Shown: positions 36,279-46,213 of the stretch, one piece after another
Position numbering within the stretch: the stretch's first letter is position 1
Layout: each line of letters starts with the position of its first letter
Assembly (NCBI RefSeq): GCF_036689815.1
Contig: NZ_JBAHUR010000012.1
Location: 1 to 64,000, forward strand
Origin: Magnetovibrio sp. PR-2
Lineage (GTDB): Bacteria; Pseudomonadota; Alphaproteobacteria; Rhodospirillales; Magnetovibrionaceae
Direction: 5' to 3'
Length of the DNA stretch: 64,000 nt
Translations under genes and position numbers: made by a program
The notes under the pieces: model-generated
Databases searched by the model: none
Told to the model about the DNA's origin: nothing
What the model saw: the letters and a program-made list of their open reading frames with translations, nothing else

Positions 36279-36889
36279 AGGGTGCCTCCGAAGTTGTCTT
36301 GAAAAACGGTTTTAAGCGCGCCCGGTGTGATGTTGTCCATCATGGGCACACGGCCCAAAACTTTGACGCCGCCCATTTCTGAAATCGTTTTCATGTTGTC
36401 GGGATTGTCGTCACCAATAAACGCCACGCCGAGAATTTGGATGCCTCGTTTGCGCAAAGCTTCCAAAGACAGCAGGGTGTGATTGATAGTGCCCAGCCCC
36501 GTGCGGCTTGTCAGCACGACCGGAAGGCCCCAGTCCGCAAACACATCGATGTAGAGCGTCTGGCGGTTCACCGGGACCATGAGCCCGCCTGCACCTTCGA
36601 CCAACAGATTGTCGCCCTTCGGCGCAACGGCGTTGATATCTATCTCAACACCATCCAACTCGGCGGAGCGGTGAGGGGACAAGGGTTGGGTCAATCGAAT
36701 GCCGTCGGCCAATACGCGGTCATCGCCCAGGCCTGTCATGCGCTGGACGGCCTCGCGGTCGGTTTCGTCTTCTATGCCTGACTGGATGGGCTTGTAGTAC
36801 GTCATACCCAGACCCAGGGTGTACATGGCTGAGACCACGGTTTTGCCCAGCCCCGTATCGGTTCCGGTGACGATGAAGCTTTGCGTCAT
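36275..36889 (-). CDS. bioD: Dethiobiotin synthetase
   Basis: A 204-residue P-loop enzyme that closes the ureido ring of dethiobiotin with CO2 and ATP. The P-loop is 'VTGTDTGLGKTVVSA', followed by 'YYKPIQSG' and 'VEGAGGLMVPVN', all standard for BioD. It overlaps bioF by four bases at its start and bioA by three bases at its stop, fitting tight translational coupling. Confidence 0.96.
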   Translation of the reverse strand: MTQSFIVTGTDTGLGKTVVSAMYTLGLGMTYYKPIQSGIEDETDREAVQRMTGLGDDRVLADGIRLTQPLSPHRSAELDGVEIDINAVAPKGDNLLVEGAGGLMVPVNRQTLYIDVFADWGLPVVLTSRTGLGTINHTLLSLEALRKRGIQILGVAFIGDDNPDNMKTISEMGGVKVLGRVPMMDNITPGALKTVFQDNFGGTL

Positions 36890-37989
36890 GTGAGCTCCTG
36901 ATAGGCTTGGGCCAGGGCGTCTAAGTCTTCTGGCGTTACGTTCGTAGTGACGGACAGACGCAAACGGGCCGAGCCTTTGGGCACCGTCGGCGTGCGGATG
37001 GCGCGGATGTCGAAGCCTTGGGCTTGCAACTTTTTCGCCACTTCAAACGCGGCACCATCTTCGCCGATGATTAGCGGGATGATTTGCGTGGTGGAGATGT
37101 CGCTCGGGAACAAGCGGTGCGCGTGTTCACACAGCATGTGAAGCTTCTCGCGCCGTTCCGGCTCGTCGCGCACAGCTTCCAAAGCCTTTTGCACCGCCAA
37201 AGCCGACAGAGGTGTCGGTGCGGTGGTGTAGATGAAGCTGCGTGCCGTATTGACGATGTAGTCTTTGAGCACATCGGTGCAGGTCACCAATGCACCCGCT
37301 TGGCCCAAGGCTTTGCCGCAGGTGTGCAGCACGACCAAGTTCTCTTTGCCTTCGAACTTTGCCGCCAAGCCTTTGCCGCCCGGTCCCCAAATGCCTGTGG
37401 CGTGGGCTTCGTCTACGACAAGGTAAGCGTCATGACGATCGGCAATGTCCATCAAATCGTCCAAGGGCGCGGTGTCGCCGTCCATGGAATAGACGCTTTC
37501 CACAGCAATCCAGATGTTTTTTGCACCGTTTTCCCGCGCACGTTTCAAAGCGTCTTCGCACGCGTTTGCATCGTTGTGGGCGAACTTAAATGATTTGGCA
37601 TGGGACGCATGCACGCCTTCTTTGGCGCTGGCGTGTTCCAACTCATCCACCAAGATCACATCGCCGCGCTCGGCTAATGTTGTGAAGATGCAGACGTTGG
37701 CCAAATAGCCCGTCGCCATATAGAGCGCGGCTTCGCAGCCAAAAAAATCGGCGGCGAAGCTTTCCAGGTTTTCATGTTCGGGATGGTTGCCACGTAACAG
37801 GCGCGAGCCGCCGGACCCCAGCGCAACGCCGTCCGCGAGCGCATCTTTTAAGGCTTGGCGGATGCCGTCGTGGTTTGCCAAACCCAAGTAGTCGTTGGAG
37901 CTGAAGTCGATCCCGCCCAGCGGAATCAGTTCACGCCGTTTCTCAAGCTGAGAGAGCGTGTCCAGCTTCGCTTGAAACGGGTTCGTCAC
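36886..37989 (-). CDS. bioF: 8-amino-7-oxononanoate synthase
   Basis: A 367-residue alpha-oxoamine synthase that condenses pimeloyl-ACP or -CoA with alanine. Landmarks are '[12 protein letters not shown]', '[19 protein letters not shown]', '[16 protein letters not shown]', and the lysine in '[15 protein letters not shown]', where family members normally have His-Gly-Thr-Leu-Gly-Lys or similar. GTG 37989 lies seven bases after AGGAG and is inside bioB, giving a 47-base overlap with the bioB end. Confidence 0.95.
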   Translation of the reverse strand: MTNPFQAKLDTLSQLEKRRELIPLGGIDFSSNDYLGLANHDGIRQALKDALADGVALGSGGSRLLRGNHPEHENLESFAADFFGCEAALYMATGYLANVCIFTTLAERGDVILVDELEHASAKEGVHASHAKSFKFAHNDANACEDALKRARENGAKNIWIAVESVYSMDGDTAPLDDLMDIADRHDAYLVVDEAHATGIWGPGGKGLAAKFEGKENLVVLHTCGKALGQAGALVTCTDVLKDYIVNTARSFIYTTAPTPLSALAVQKALEAVRDEPERREKLHMLCEHAHRLFPSDISTTQIIPLIIGEDGAAFEVAKKLQAQGFDIRAIRTPTVPKGSARLRLSVTTNVTPEDLDALAQAYQELT

Positions 37990-38953
37990 TCTCCGACTCC
38001 TGAGCCAGTTCTTGGGGACGCAAATTGAGGCGTTCGAGCAGTTCCAGATCTTTATCTGCCTGCATGTTCGGCGTGGTCAACAATTTCTCGCCAAAGAAGA
38101 CGGAGTTGGCACCTGCATAAAAGCACATGGCCTGGGTCGCGTCGTCCATGCTTTCGCGGCCCGCCGACAAACGCACGTGGGACTTCGGCATCATGATGCG
38201 CGCCACCGCAACGGTGCGCACGAAGATGAACGGGTCGATGGTTTCGGCATGTTCCAAGGGCGTGCCTTTGACGCGCACCAGCAAGTTGATGGGAACGCTG
38301 TCGGGGTGTTGGGGCATGTTGGCGAGCTCTTGCAGCAAGCGGGAGCGGTCTTTTTCGTCTTCGCCCAGGCCTAAGATGCCGCCGCAGCAGACACTCATGC
38401 CTGCATCGCGCACATGTTCCAACGTGTCCAAGCGGTCTTGGAATTTGCGCGTGGTGATGATGTTTTCGTAGTGCTCCGGCGAGGTGTCGAGGTTGTGGTT
38501 GTAATAATCCAGTCCAGCCTCTTTCAAGTCGCGGGTTTGCTCTTCGGTCAAGGAGCCCAAGGTCACACAGCACTGAAGGCCGAGTTTTTTCACACCACGG
38601 ATCATGTCCAGCACCAGCGGGAAGTCGCGGGCGTTGGGGTTTTTCCACGCAGCCCCCATGCAAAAGCGCGTCGCACCCCGGTCTTTGGCAGCCTGGGCCT
38701 GTTCCAACACGGCGTTGAGTTCCGCGAGGCGCTCTTTTTCCAAATCCGTGCCGTGGTGAGCGCTTTGCGGACAATAGCCACAGTCTTCGGGGCAGCCGCC
38801 GGTTTTGATGGACATCAAAGAGCTGAACTGAATTTCGTTCGGATCGAAGTTTTCCTGGTGCACGGTGTGTGCACGGTGCAGAAGTTCCATGAACGGCAGG
38901 TCGTAAAGAGCTTGAACTTCTTCGACGGTCCAATCGTGGCGCAAGTTCGTCAT
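37943..38953 (-). CDS. bioB: Biotin synthase
   Basis: A 336-residue radical-SAM enzyme that inserts sulfur into dethiobiotin. The 4Fe-4S motif is '[16 protein letters not shown]' (C-x3-C-x2-C), and '[13 protein letters not shown]', '[13 protein letters not shown]' and 'SAGRESM' are typical; the 2Fe-2S cysteine and arginine ligands are in expected places. ATG 38953 gives family length, while the frame extends to 39094 without similarity. The last 20 residues are an acidic tail beyond the usual end. First gene of bioBFDA; bioC and bioH are absent here. Confidence 0.96.
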   Translation of the reverse strand: MTNLRHDWTVEEVQALYDLPFMELLHRAHTVHQENFDPNEIQFSSLMSIKTGGCPEDCGYCPQSAHHGTDLEKERLAELNAVLEQAQAAKDRGATRFCMGAAWKNPNARDFPLVLDMIRGVKKLGLQCCVTLGSLTEEQTRDLKEAGLDYYNHNLDTSPEHYENIITTRKFQDRLDTLEHVRDAGMSVCCGGILGLGEDEKDRSRLLQELANMPQHPDSVPINLLVRVKGTPLEHAETIDPFIFVRTVAVARIMMPKSHVRLSAGRESMDDATQAMCFYAGANSVFFGEKLLTTPNMQADKDLELLERLNLRPQELAQESESDEPVSSEAGHALSA

Positions 38954-39132
38954 GGTGTTGTGGCCCCAGTGATTTCCAATGTTATTATTGATGTCAACCG
39001 CTTGCCAATTTGCCCTGTTTTTCGGGCTTTTTTTAGGCACATTTTCGTGGTGCGGAGTTGGGCGCAAAATAATCCGACTGTCCGGCTGGGGCAAGGGAAT
39101 TATTGCATCGCAACATTCACGGGGCTTTGGTT

Positions 39133-40800
39133 TCAGCCGTCGTTGGTCCGCTCTTCTTCATCTATTTCGTCATCGAACTCGGCATTTGCAACCGCAACGC
39201 GGATGCGGTCCAAACGGCGCTGGGCTTTGATGGCGCGCACACCGCAGGCATGGATTTGATCAACGAAGCTCGACGTCTTTTCCAACTGGTCGTACCTGAG
39301 GATCCCGCGTGCGCCCAAATTCAGCAGTTCTTTTTTCAAATCATCGTAGGCAGCTTTAATCGATGCCCGAACCTTTTTGGGTTTCCATTCTTCCGGTGCT
39401 GGGTCGGCTGAGATCATACGTTTGAGCTCCGCATGCACGACAGCAATGTAAGTTTCTAACAGTTTTTCGGCGTGGGCCTCTAGCGCGGGGCGATGGGCGC
39501 GCATCTGCGGCAGTTCGGCGGCAATGCGGGCAATTTCTTCAAAGTGCTGCAAGGCGCGATAGGGATGGGCCAAAGCGCTGGACACGTTGGCAGGCAGTTC
39601 GGCCTGGTGCATTTTACGCGCGTACTCGCCGATTTTGCGCGACAGGCGTTCCGTCACGGCCAAGCGTTGGCGCAGGTCTTCATGTTTGGGCAGCACAGGG
39701 TCCAAGGCCGTCAGCACCATGGTGGTGGAAATCTCTTGCAGGCGCGACAGCTCCATAATCAAGCTTTCCACGGCTAAGGACGGCACCACCAGGGAGGTTT
39801 TGTCCAAAAAGCGCGGGCGGCCCAAGTCTTCTTCCATGCTCACGAACTTGGTTTTGAGGTATTCCACCATCCGGTGCGCCACCGGCAAAATCAAGACGAC
39901 CCCCAAAATGTTGAAAATCGTGTGGAACAGCGCCAAGGATGTGGCCACGTCCGCAGTCATTTCAAACGTGTTCTGTAGGGTTGAAACCGCGCCCAGCATA
40001 AAGGGCAACAAGATCAGCGCGACAATCCCGGTCAAGAAGTTGAACGCAACGTGGCTGGCCGCAACGCGTTTGGCGTTGGGTGTCGCACCGATGACCGCAA
40101 TCATGGCGGTGGACGTGGTGCCGATGTTGGCACCAATGACCATGGCCGCGGCGGGTTCCAATGGGATCATGCCCCCTGCGGCGGCAGCCAAGGCGATGGA
40201 AATGGCAGCGCTGCTTGATTGGGTCAGCAACGTCATCATAAAGCCGACGCCGACGAAAATGGCGTAATCGACAAAGCCGGTGGCGGCGAGGGTCGACAGA
40301 TCAATGGTGCTCGCTACGCCTTCAAATGCGTCTTTGAGGACCGAGACACCAATGAAAAATAGCCCAAACCCGGCCAATGCCATGCCCAGCGCACCGCGGC
40401 GGCTGTCTCCTCCGGTGAGCTTCATCAGCATGCCCACGCCGATCATGGGCAGGGCAAACAGTGAGATTTTGATCTTGAAGCCGATCAAAGCCACTAGCCA
40501 ACCGGTCATGGTGGTGCCGATGTTGGAGCCGAAGATCACCCAGACGGAGCGTTCCAGCGTCAACATGCCCGCGTTCACAAAGCCGATGGCGGCCACCGTG
40601 ACGGCGCTGGACGATTGAACCAAGGCGGTCAGGACCGTACCGGAAAAGAGACCGTGAGCGGCTGAATCCGTCCACCGTTCTAAAATTTGTTTAAGCGTGC
40701 GCCCTGCGGCGACTTTAAGCCCGTCGGTCATCAGCATCATGCCGAGCAAAAACAGCCCGACACCGCCCATCAACTGGCCTATGGAAGTAAGTGAGAGCAC
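39133..40800 (-). CDS. Na/phosphate cotransporter with PhoU-like domain
   Basis: A 555-residue protein. The N-terminal ~310 residues have about eight to nine helices and the two inverted Na/Pi-cotransporter repeats, each carrying the Gln-Ser-Ser-Ser motif ('[19 protein letters not shown]' and '[19 protein letters not shown]') with partner 'GSNIGTT' and 'GANIGTT'. Residues about 340-540 are a helical PhoU-like regulatory domain. It probably imports phosphate with sodium, or controls efflux, as for YjbB. GTG 40800 follows AAGGGA. It faces away from the SulP gene. Confidence 0.93.
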   Translation of the reverse strand: MLSLTSIGQLMGGVGLFLLGMMLMTDGLKVAAGRTLKQILERWTDSAAHGLFSGTVLTALVQSSSAVTVAAIGFVNAGMLTLERSVWVIFGSNIGTTMTGWLVALIGFKIKISLFALPMIGVGMLMKLTGGDSRRGALGMALAGFGLFFIGVSVLKDAFEGVASTIDLSTLAATGFVDYAIFVGVGFMMTLLTQSSSAAISIALAAAAGGMIPLEPAAAMVIGANIGTTSTAMIAVIGATPNAKRVAASHVAFNFLTGIVALILLPFMLGAVSTLQNTFEMTADVATSLALFHTIFNILGVVLILPVAHRMVEYLKTKFVSMEEDLGRPRFLDKTSLVVPSLAVESLIMELSRLQEISTTMVLTALDPVLPKHEDLRQRLAVTERLSRKIGEYARKMHQAELPANVSSALAHPYRALQHFEEIARIAAELPQMRAHRPALEAHAEKLLETYIAVVHAELKRMISADPAPEEWKPKKVRASIKAAYDDLKKELLNLGARGILRYDQLEKTSSFVDQIHACGVRAIKAQRRLDRIRVAVANAEFDDEIDEEERTNDG

Positions 40801-40948
40801 ATCCGATCCCTTTTCTGATCTCTCTATGACACAATTATGTCATATGTAATGACCCTGTGAAGGGGTTTCTTGTTTATTTTGAAGTCCCTATGAAATTGGG
40901 TAGCTACCCAGATATGCGTTCAGTGCATGTAAGGTATGTCCCTGCAGG

Positions 40949-40967
40949 GGTGGGGTTTTGTCCCACC
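40949..40967 (+). promoter_or_regulatory. Leader hairpin upstream of the SulP gene
   Basis: GGTGGG at 40949-40954 pairs with CCCACC at 40962-40967 across a 7-base loop. It lies 121 bases before the SulP start, upstream of a second, terminator-like structure. Together they may form a regulated leader. Confidence 0.35.
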
Positions 40968-41009
40968 AACTGGTATGAACAGCACAATCAATAAAAAATG
41001 ATTCTAAAT

Positions 41010-41057
41010 CGGCTGGGGATGCAACGCAGTTGCCGTGTTGCGCCTGGCCGTTTTTTT
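41010..41057 (+). terminator. Attenuator-like structure in the SulP leader
   Basis: CGGC at 41010-41013 pairs with GCCG at 41047-41050, and GCAAC at 41021-41025 pairs with GTTGC at 41037-41041, directly followed by seven T at 41051-41057. GCAAC can also pair with GTTGC at 41029-41033, a possible alternative fold. The position 31 bases before the SulP ATG, after an intergenic region with no other gene reading into it, fits transcription attenuation or the end of a small RNA. Confidence 0.5.
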
Positions 41058-41087
41058 ATGCCCTGAAGCGAGAGAGCCCGAAGTCAC

Positions 41088-42617
41088 ATGTTTGAATTTC
41101 ACTACAACAAAGTCGTTTCCTTAAAGGCCGACATTCTATCCGGTTTGACCGTGGCGTTGGCCTTGGTCCCCGAAGCTGTCGCCTTTGCCTTTGTTGCCGG
41201 TGTGAACCCGCTGACAGGTCTTTATGCCGCATTTATGGTCGGTTTGATCACCGCCGTCGTCGGCGGGCGTCCTGGCATGATTTCCGGTGCCACGGGTGCT
41301 TTAGCTGTGGTTATGGTGGCCTTGGTGGCCGATCACGGCGTGCAGTATCTGTTCGCCACCGTGGTTTTGATGGGCATCTTGCAGGTTCTGGCCGGTGCGT
41401 TGCGTTTGGGCAAATACATCCGCATGGTGCCCCACCAAGTGATGTTGGGCTTTGTCAACGGCTTGGCGATTGTGATTTTCTTGGCCCAGCTTCGCCAGTT
41501 CCAGATTGAAACCCCCGATGGCGGTTTGGCCTGGATGACGGGTGAGATGCTTTTTGTGATGTTGGGCCTTGTTGCGCTGGCCATGGCGATCATTCACTTC
41601 TTGCCAAAATTCACCTCGGCGATTCCGGCCCCATTGGCCGCCATTTTGGTGGTCACGGGTTTGGTTTTGGGCTTTGGTCTGGATGTGCGCACCGTGGGCG
41701 ACATGGCATCGATCGCGGGTGGCTTGCCTGAGTTTGCTATTCCGGCGGTTCCCATGACCTGGGAAACCCTGGTCATTATATTCCCTTATGCCTTGATCTT
41801 GGCCGCCATCGGTTTGATCGAAAGCTTGCTGACCTTGACGGTGATCGACGAAATCACCGACACGCGTGGTCGCGGCAACCGCGAATGTGTGGGCCAAGGC
41901 ACCGCCAACATCGTCACCGGGTTTTTCGGCGGCATGGGCGGGTGTGCGATGATCGGTCAATCCATGATCAACGTGAACTCCGGCGGGCGCGGGCGCACGT
42001 CGGGTGTCGCAGCGGCTTTGTTCTTGCTGATCTTTATCCTGTTTGCCTCCAGCCTTATCGAAATGATCCCGCTGGCCGCGCTGGTGGGCGTTATGTTCAT
42101 GGTGGTGCTGGGGACCTTTGCCTGGTCGAGTTTTCGCATCCTGCACAAGATCCCGCGCGCGGATGCCTTCGTGTTGGTTTTGGTGTCTGGTGTGACGGTG
42201 TTTACCGATTTGGCCGTGGCCGTGGTGGTCGGCGTGATTGTTTCGGCCTTGGTTTACGCCTGGGGCAACGCGACCCGCATTCAGGCCTATACGTCCAAAA
42301 ACGATCAAGGCGGTAAAGTCTACGAACTGCAAGGCCCGCTGTTTTTTGGTTCTGTGACATCGTTCCGCGATTTGTTCGACCCGGAAAACGACCCAGACGA
42401 TGTGGTGGTGGATTTCCGCATGTCGCGCGTGGCTGACCACTCTGGCTTAGAAGCCATTGACAGCCTGGCCGAACGCTATGAACGCCGGGGCAAGCGGTTG
42501 CACCTCAAACACTTAAGCCCGGAATGCCGCAAGCTGTTAAGCCGCGCAAAAGACTTGGTCGAGGTCAACGTTATCGAAGACCCCAACTATCACATTGCGA
42601 CGGACGAGCTGGCGTAA
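41088..42617 (+). CDS. SulP-family anion transporter with STAS domain
   Basis: A 509-residue transporter of the SLC26/SulP family. The N-terminal signature '[35 protein letters not shown]' begins a membrane region of about twelve to fourteen helices (to about residue 400), followed by a cytosolic STAS domain (about 410-505, '[22 protein letters not shown]'). SulP proteins carry sulfate, bicarbonate or dicarboxylates. The sequence resembles the bicarbonate/sulfate group, but substrate cannot be read from sequence. A convergent terminator separates it from cspA. Confidence 0.92.
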   Translation: MFEFHYNKVVSLKADILSGLTVALALVPEAVAFAFVAGVNPLTGLYAAFMVGLITAVVGGRPGMISGATGALAVVMVALVADHGVQYLFATVVLMGILQVLAGALRLGKYIRMVPHQVMLGFVNGLAIVIFLAQLRQFQIETPDGGLAWMTGEMLFVMLGLVALAMAIIHFLPKFTSAIPAPLAAILVVTGLVLGFGLDVRTVGDMASIAGGLPEFAIPAVPMTWETLVIIFPYALILAAIGLIESLLTLTVIDEITDTRGRGNRECVGQGTANIVTGFFGGMGGCAMIGQSMINVNSGGRGRTSGVAAALFLLIFILFASSLIEMIPLAALVGVMFMVVLGTFAWSSFRILHKIPRADAFVLVLVSGVTVFTDLAVAVVVGVIVSALVYAWGNATRIQAYTSKNDQGGKVYELQGPLFFGSVTSFRDLFDPENDPDDVVVDFRMSRVADHSGLEAIDSLAERYERRGKRLHLKHLSPECRKLLSRAKDLVEVNVIEDPNYHIATDELA

Positions 42618-42641
42618 GTTCACTCACAAACAGCCAAGAAA

Positions 42642-42669
42642 AAAACGCCCTCAAAATGGGGGCGTTTTT
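42642..42669. terminator. Bidirectional terminator between SulP and cold-shock genes
   Basis: AAAACGCCC (42642-42650) pairs with GGGCGTTTT (about 42660-42668) across a 9-base loop, with A and T runs on both sides. It can stop transcription of both convergent genes. Confidence 0.88.
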
Positions 42670-42693
42670 GTTCATTTTTGAGCTGTCGTGAAA

Positions 42694-42903
42694 TTAGTCG
42701 ACTGCTTTTAGCTCTTCAGCGGCCATTTTGCCGTTGCGTTGCTCGACCAGTTCGAACTCAACCTTTTGGCCTTCATTCAGACCTTGCAGGCCGGAACGTT
42801 GAACAGCTGTAATATGAACAAACGCGTCGGAACCGCCCTCATCGGGGGTGATAAAGCCATAACCTTTGGTGGTGTTAAACCACTTAACTGTGCCGGTTGC
42901 CAT
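42694..42903 (-). CDS. Cold-shock protein of the CspA family
   Basis: A 69-residue single-stranded nucleic-acid-binding protein with the full OB-fold pattern: '[18 protein letters not shown]' carrying RNP1 (Lys-Gly-Tyr-Gly-Phe-Ile) and 'DAFVHI' (RNP2), ending in 'AEELKAVD'. Such proteins melt mRNA structure. The plus-strand gap upstream is long and likely holds a long 5' leader, as is common for csp genes. Confidence 0.96.
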   Translation of the reverse strand: MATGTVKWFNTTKGYGFITPDEGGSDAFVHITAVQRSGLQGLNEGQKVEFELVEQRNGKMAAEELKAVD

Positions 42904-43411
42904 GGGTACTCCTTAATATAGGCAAAACGTTCATACCCTACGTGCAAGATAGGCGGCCAGCAGAGCATTTATGCTGCCGCATCGGTGAACGGTGTACACC
43001 CTGGAGCCTGAAGGCCCACATCACCTACTCAGCAACGAATAGTGTTATACGACATTTTTGAACATTTTGCACTGCTTGTATTCAATTTAAAGAATATTTC
43101 AATTAAGAAAAGTGTTACAAAATCATGAAAGCCTTAGAAAACGCAGAGGTTTTCAAATTTTTCCTATTATAAATAGTTGGTACACGGTCGTTTATGCTCT
43201 TATTATGCGTGTGTATTGGGTGGTGTTGCGGTGCGAAAACCACAGCAGTTATGCGGGCATTTGCATTCAAGACGTGTGTTTTGGGGATTGCGTGATCTGG
43301 AAGCGCACATAGGGGGGAAACGTAAATGCGATTTTTCGCGTGCAAAGAAGCTCAAATCGGTTCAGACTTAATTTTATAGGGCGCAAGACATATTTTGACA
43401 GGGTGATCCAT
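42904..43411. other. Intergenic region between cspA and the GGDEF-EAL gene
   Basis: About 500 bases without a supported gene, holding the divergent promoters and the cspA leader. On the minus strand TATAAC (43049-43044) is a possible -10 box for cspA, with only a poor -35. A 66-codon open frame at 43112-43312 has no recognisable domain and no ribosome site. Apart from AT-rich patches near 43080-43170 I see nothing else. Confidence 0.5.
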
Positions 43412-46213
43412 GTGAGCACACCCCGCAATGACCATGTGTTGAGCGATCAAGCCCCAGCGCCGAGTGTCCGTCTCGTGCGTTCATACTTCTTGCCTTTGTT
43501 TTTGCCTGTATTCGTCGCTGTCATTGCGGTGGGTATCGCCATGTTCGCGCTACATATCGAGCATGAGCACGATGAAATCGTTGATCGGGAGGCCGCAAAG
43601 ATCCACATCACCCAAATCAGCATTCACAATGCGCTCAATACGGCCATAGGTGATTTACGGTTTTTAAGCAGCGGAGCGGGATTGAGAGACTTTATCCTTT
43701 CCCCATCCCCAGCCAACCGTCAGCGTGTTGAGAACGGGTTTGCGGCGTTTTCACGTTCGAAAAATGTGTTTGATCAAGTCCGCTTCATAGACGCCACCGG
43801 CCAAGAACGGATCCGCATCGATTTGGTGGATCAGGCTCCGGTCATTGTTGGTTCTGAAGACCTACAAAATAAACGCCACAGATACTATTTCCGCGATGCC
43901 ATGGATTTGGCGCAAGGGCAAATATATATCTCACGTTTGGACTTAAACCTGGAAAACAAACGCATAGAAATTCCCTACAAGCCGATGATCCGTTTGACCG
44001 CGCCCGTTGATGTGGACGGGCAACGGGGTGGCGTTTTGGTGTTCAATTTTTTGGCGGAAAACGTCTTGGGTCAGGTGCGCCGGGTGTTTACCGGTCAGGA
44101 AAGCGATGGCTGGCTCACCAATGCATCGGGCCACTGGCTGATCGGGCCTTCACGGGATGTTGAATGGGGCTTTATGTTCAACCGCTCTGACAGGGTACAG
44201 AGCCGTTATCCCGAAGTCTGGCGCAATGTGTCAGATGGAATCACGCAAACATCCACCGGCGATGGCATATTTACAACGGCTAGAATCACGCCGCCATTGA
44301 ACGTGGTCGTGTCGCAAAATTCTGATCCCTATTGGGTTTTGATTTCACGTGCCCCGCAATTTTTTTGGTATCAGCATCGCCTGCTTGACCACATCCCAGG
44401 GGCATTGGTGGTCTTGGCAATTGTCCTGGGGCTTGGTTATTTCAGCTGGCGTTTGTCTTATCAACGTGCATCACGCAGCCAGTCGGACGGGGTTTACAAA
44501 CGCCAGCTTGAAGAGGCTTTGAGCGAAAGCGAGCACCGCTCCACTGCTGTGGTGGAGGCGTCGGACGATGTGGTGTTGATGTGCACGGAAACAGGGCTTA
44601 TTCGTCACGCCAATAAAGCTGCAGAGCGGGTCTTCAACGTTCCCGCCGTAGACTTGATCGGGCGAGAGGTGACGGAATTTTTGATGGAGCCCATAACCAT
44701 CGCCCTGCGCAGCGCGGACGGAACACACCGCCTGCAAGAACGCGAACGTTTCGAGACCTACGCCGTCAAAGGTACAGGCGATGGTTTCCCGGCAGAAATA
44801 ACGTCGACCCCGGTGCACACCAAAGGCAACACGCGCTTTTCGGTTTTTATCCGGGATATCACCTTGCGCAGGTCTTACGAAGAGCGCCTTAAGCGCTTGG
44901 CCAACTATGATCCCCTGACGGGCTTGGCGAACCGTGTGTTGCTGTTGGAACACTTGCGCGATGTCCTCCAGGGTGATCATGGCCCGGACGGACCTTATGC
45001 GGTGATCTTGGGCGATTTGGATGATTTCCGCATCGTCAACGACACCTTGGGGCACGTGGTCGGGGATGAGGCGCTGAAAGAAGTCGCAGGCAGAATCTAT
45101 CAAAAAGCGCCCGCCGGCAGCCTTGCCAGCCGCTTTGGCGGGGATGAATTCGTATTGGTGGTGCCATGCCGTGGTAATCGTGATGTGGCTGCAGAAGTCA
45201 GCCAGTCCATTTTGCAAGCCTTCGAACGCCCACTGGAGGTCGCGGGACACCGCCTGTATTCGTCGATCAGTTTGGGCGTTGCGTTCACCGAGCACAAAGA
45301 CGATACAGCAACGGGTTTGTTGCAGATGGCGGATACAGCGATGTATGCAGCAAAGGACGCCGGGCACAATACGTTCCGGATGTTTTCCAAATCCATGCAT
45401 GACGACGCTGCGCGTCGTCTTGCTATTCAGACACGTTTGGCCGGGGCGCAAGGCCGTGGCGACATCTTCTTGAACTACCAACCCTTGGTCGACGCAAAAT
45501 CGGAACGCATTATCGGTGCCGAAGCCTTGATGCGTTGGACGGATGCGGAGCTTGGCCCCATCGGCCCGGCGGAATTTATCCCCGTGGCTGAAAGTACAGG
45601 ATTGATCATCGATTTCGGTGAATGGGCGTTGTATCAAGCCTGCGAACTTGCCAGTGAATGGCGCAAATCCATTCCCAACTTCCATGTTGCCGTCAACATT
45701 TCCCCGGTGCAATTGATCGGTGCAGATATCGTTTCCACGGTGCAGTCGGCACTGCTGAAAAACAAATTACCGCCCGAAGCCTTGGAAATCGAAATTACCG
45801 AGGGCTTGTTGATCAAAGACCCGCTTGAGGCCGAGAAGATTTTGGACGAGTTGGCTGATATTGGCGTGTCCATCTCCATCGACGATTTCGGCACAGGGTA
45901 TTCATCGCTCAGCTACTTGCAACGCTTCCCGTTCACGACCTTGAAGGTCGACCGCATGTTTGTGCAAGATCTGCCCGAAAGTGAAGACAGCTGCTCTTTG
46001 GTCTCTACGGTTTTGGCGTTGGCGGAACGCTCAAACCTCAAAGTCATCGCCGAAGGTGTTGAAGAACAAAGCCAAGCCGAATGGTTGAAAGACCAAGGGT
46101 GCGATATCATCCAGGGCTATCTCTATGGGCGTCCTGTGGATGAACAAACCTTCAGTGCTTTGGTCAACAACCGCAAGTCAGACGAAGACAAACCCAATTT
46201 TAAGCTTGTTTAA
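43412..46213 (+). CDS. Membrane sensor GGDEF-EAL protein (c-di-GMP turnover)
   Basis: A 933-residue protein. One helix near residues 22-45 and another near 335-355 enclose a double-Cache-like periplasmic domain ('VFDQVRFIDATGQERIRIDL', 'YYFRDAMDLAQGQIYISRLDL'). A PAS domain (about 375-495) is followed by GGDEF ('RFGGDEF', intact) and EAL ('EALMRW', 'EITEG', 'DDFGTGYSSLSYLQRFP', 'KVDRMFV', 'AEGVE', all present). No RxxD inhibitory site precedes GGDEF. Both synthesis and breakdown of c-di-GMP are possible; intact EAL signature suggests phosphodiesterase. GTG 43412 follows CAGGGTGA; the frame is open from GTG 43340. Its end overlaps the convergent ligase gene by 14 bases. Confidence 0.9.
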   Translation: MSTPRNDHVLSDQAPAPSVRLVRSYFLPLFLPVFVAVIAVGIAMFALHIEHEHDEIVDREAAKIHITQISIHNALNTAIGDLRFLSSGAGLRDFILSPSPANRQRVENGFAAFSRSKNVFDQVRFIDATGQERIRIDLVDQAPVIVGSEDLQNKRHRYYFRDAMDLAQGQIYISRLDLNLENKRIEIPYKPMIRLTAPVDVDGQRGGVLVFNFLAENVLGQVRRVFTGQESDGWLTNASGHWLIGPSRDVEWGFMFNRSDRVQSRYPEVWRNVSDGITQTSTGDGIFTTARITPPLNVVVSQNSDPYWVLISRAPQFFWYQHRLLDHIPGALVVLAIVLGLGYFSWRLSYQRASRSQSDGVYKRQLEEALSESEHRSTAVVEASDDVVLMCTETGLIRHANKAAERVFNVPAVDLIGREVTEFLMEPITIALRSADGTHRLQERERFETYAVKGTGDGFPAEITSTPVHTKGNTRFSVFIRDITLRRSYEERLKRLANYDPLTGLANRVLLLEHLRDVLQGDHGPDGPYAVILGDLDDFRIVNDTLGHVVGDEALKEVAGRIYQKAPAGSLASRFGGDEFVLVVPCRGNRDVAAEVSQSILQAFERPLEVAGHRLYSSISLGVAFTEHKDDTATGLLQMADTAMYAAKDAGHNTFRMFSKSMHDDAARRLAIQTRLAGAQGRGDIFLNYQPLVDAKSERIIGAEALMRWTDAELGPIGPAEFIPVAESTGLIIDFGEWALYQACELASEWRKSIPNFHVAVNISPVQLIGADIVSTVQSALLKNKLPPEALEIEITEGLLIKDPLEAEKILDELADIGVSISIDDFGTGYSSLSYLQRFPFTTLKVDRMFVQDLPESEDSCSLVSTVLALAERSNLKVIAEGVEEQSQAEWLKDQGCDIIQGYLYGRPVDEQTFSALVNNRKSDEDKPNFKLV

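Noticed and set aside
41301-42440. 379-codon minus-strand open frame
   Set aside because: Antisense to the SulP membrane region; the His/Gln-rich product is typical of a shadow of hydrophobic codons.
43112-43312. 66-codon open frame in the cspA/GGDEF gap
   Set aside because: No ribosome site, no domain; probably leader or promoter DNA.
44471-45712. 413-codon minus-strand open frame
   Set aside because: Antisense to the PAS-GGDEF-EAL region with all catalytic motifs on plus; no domain or ribosome site.
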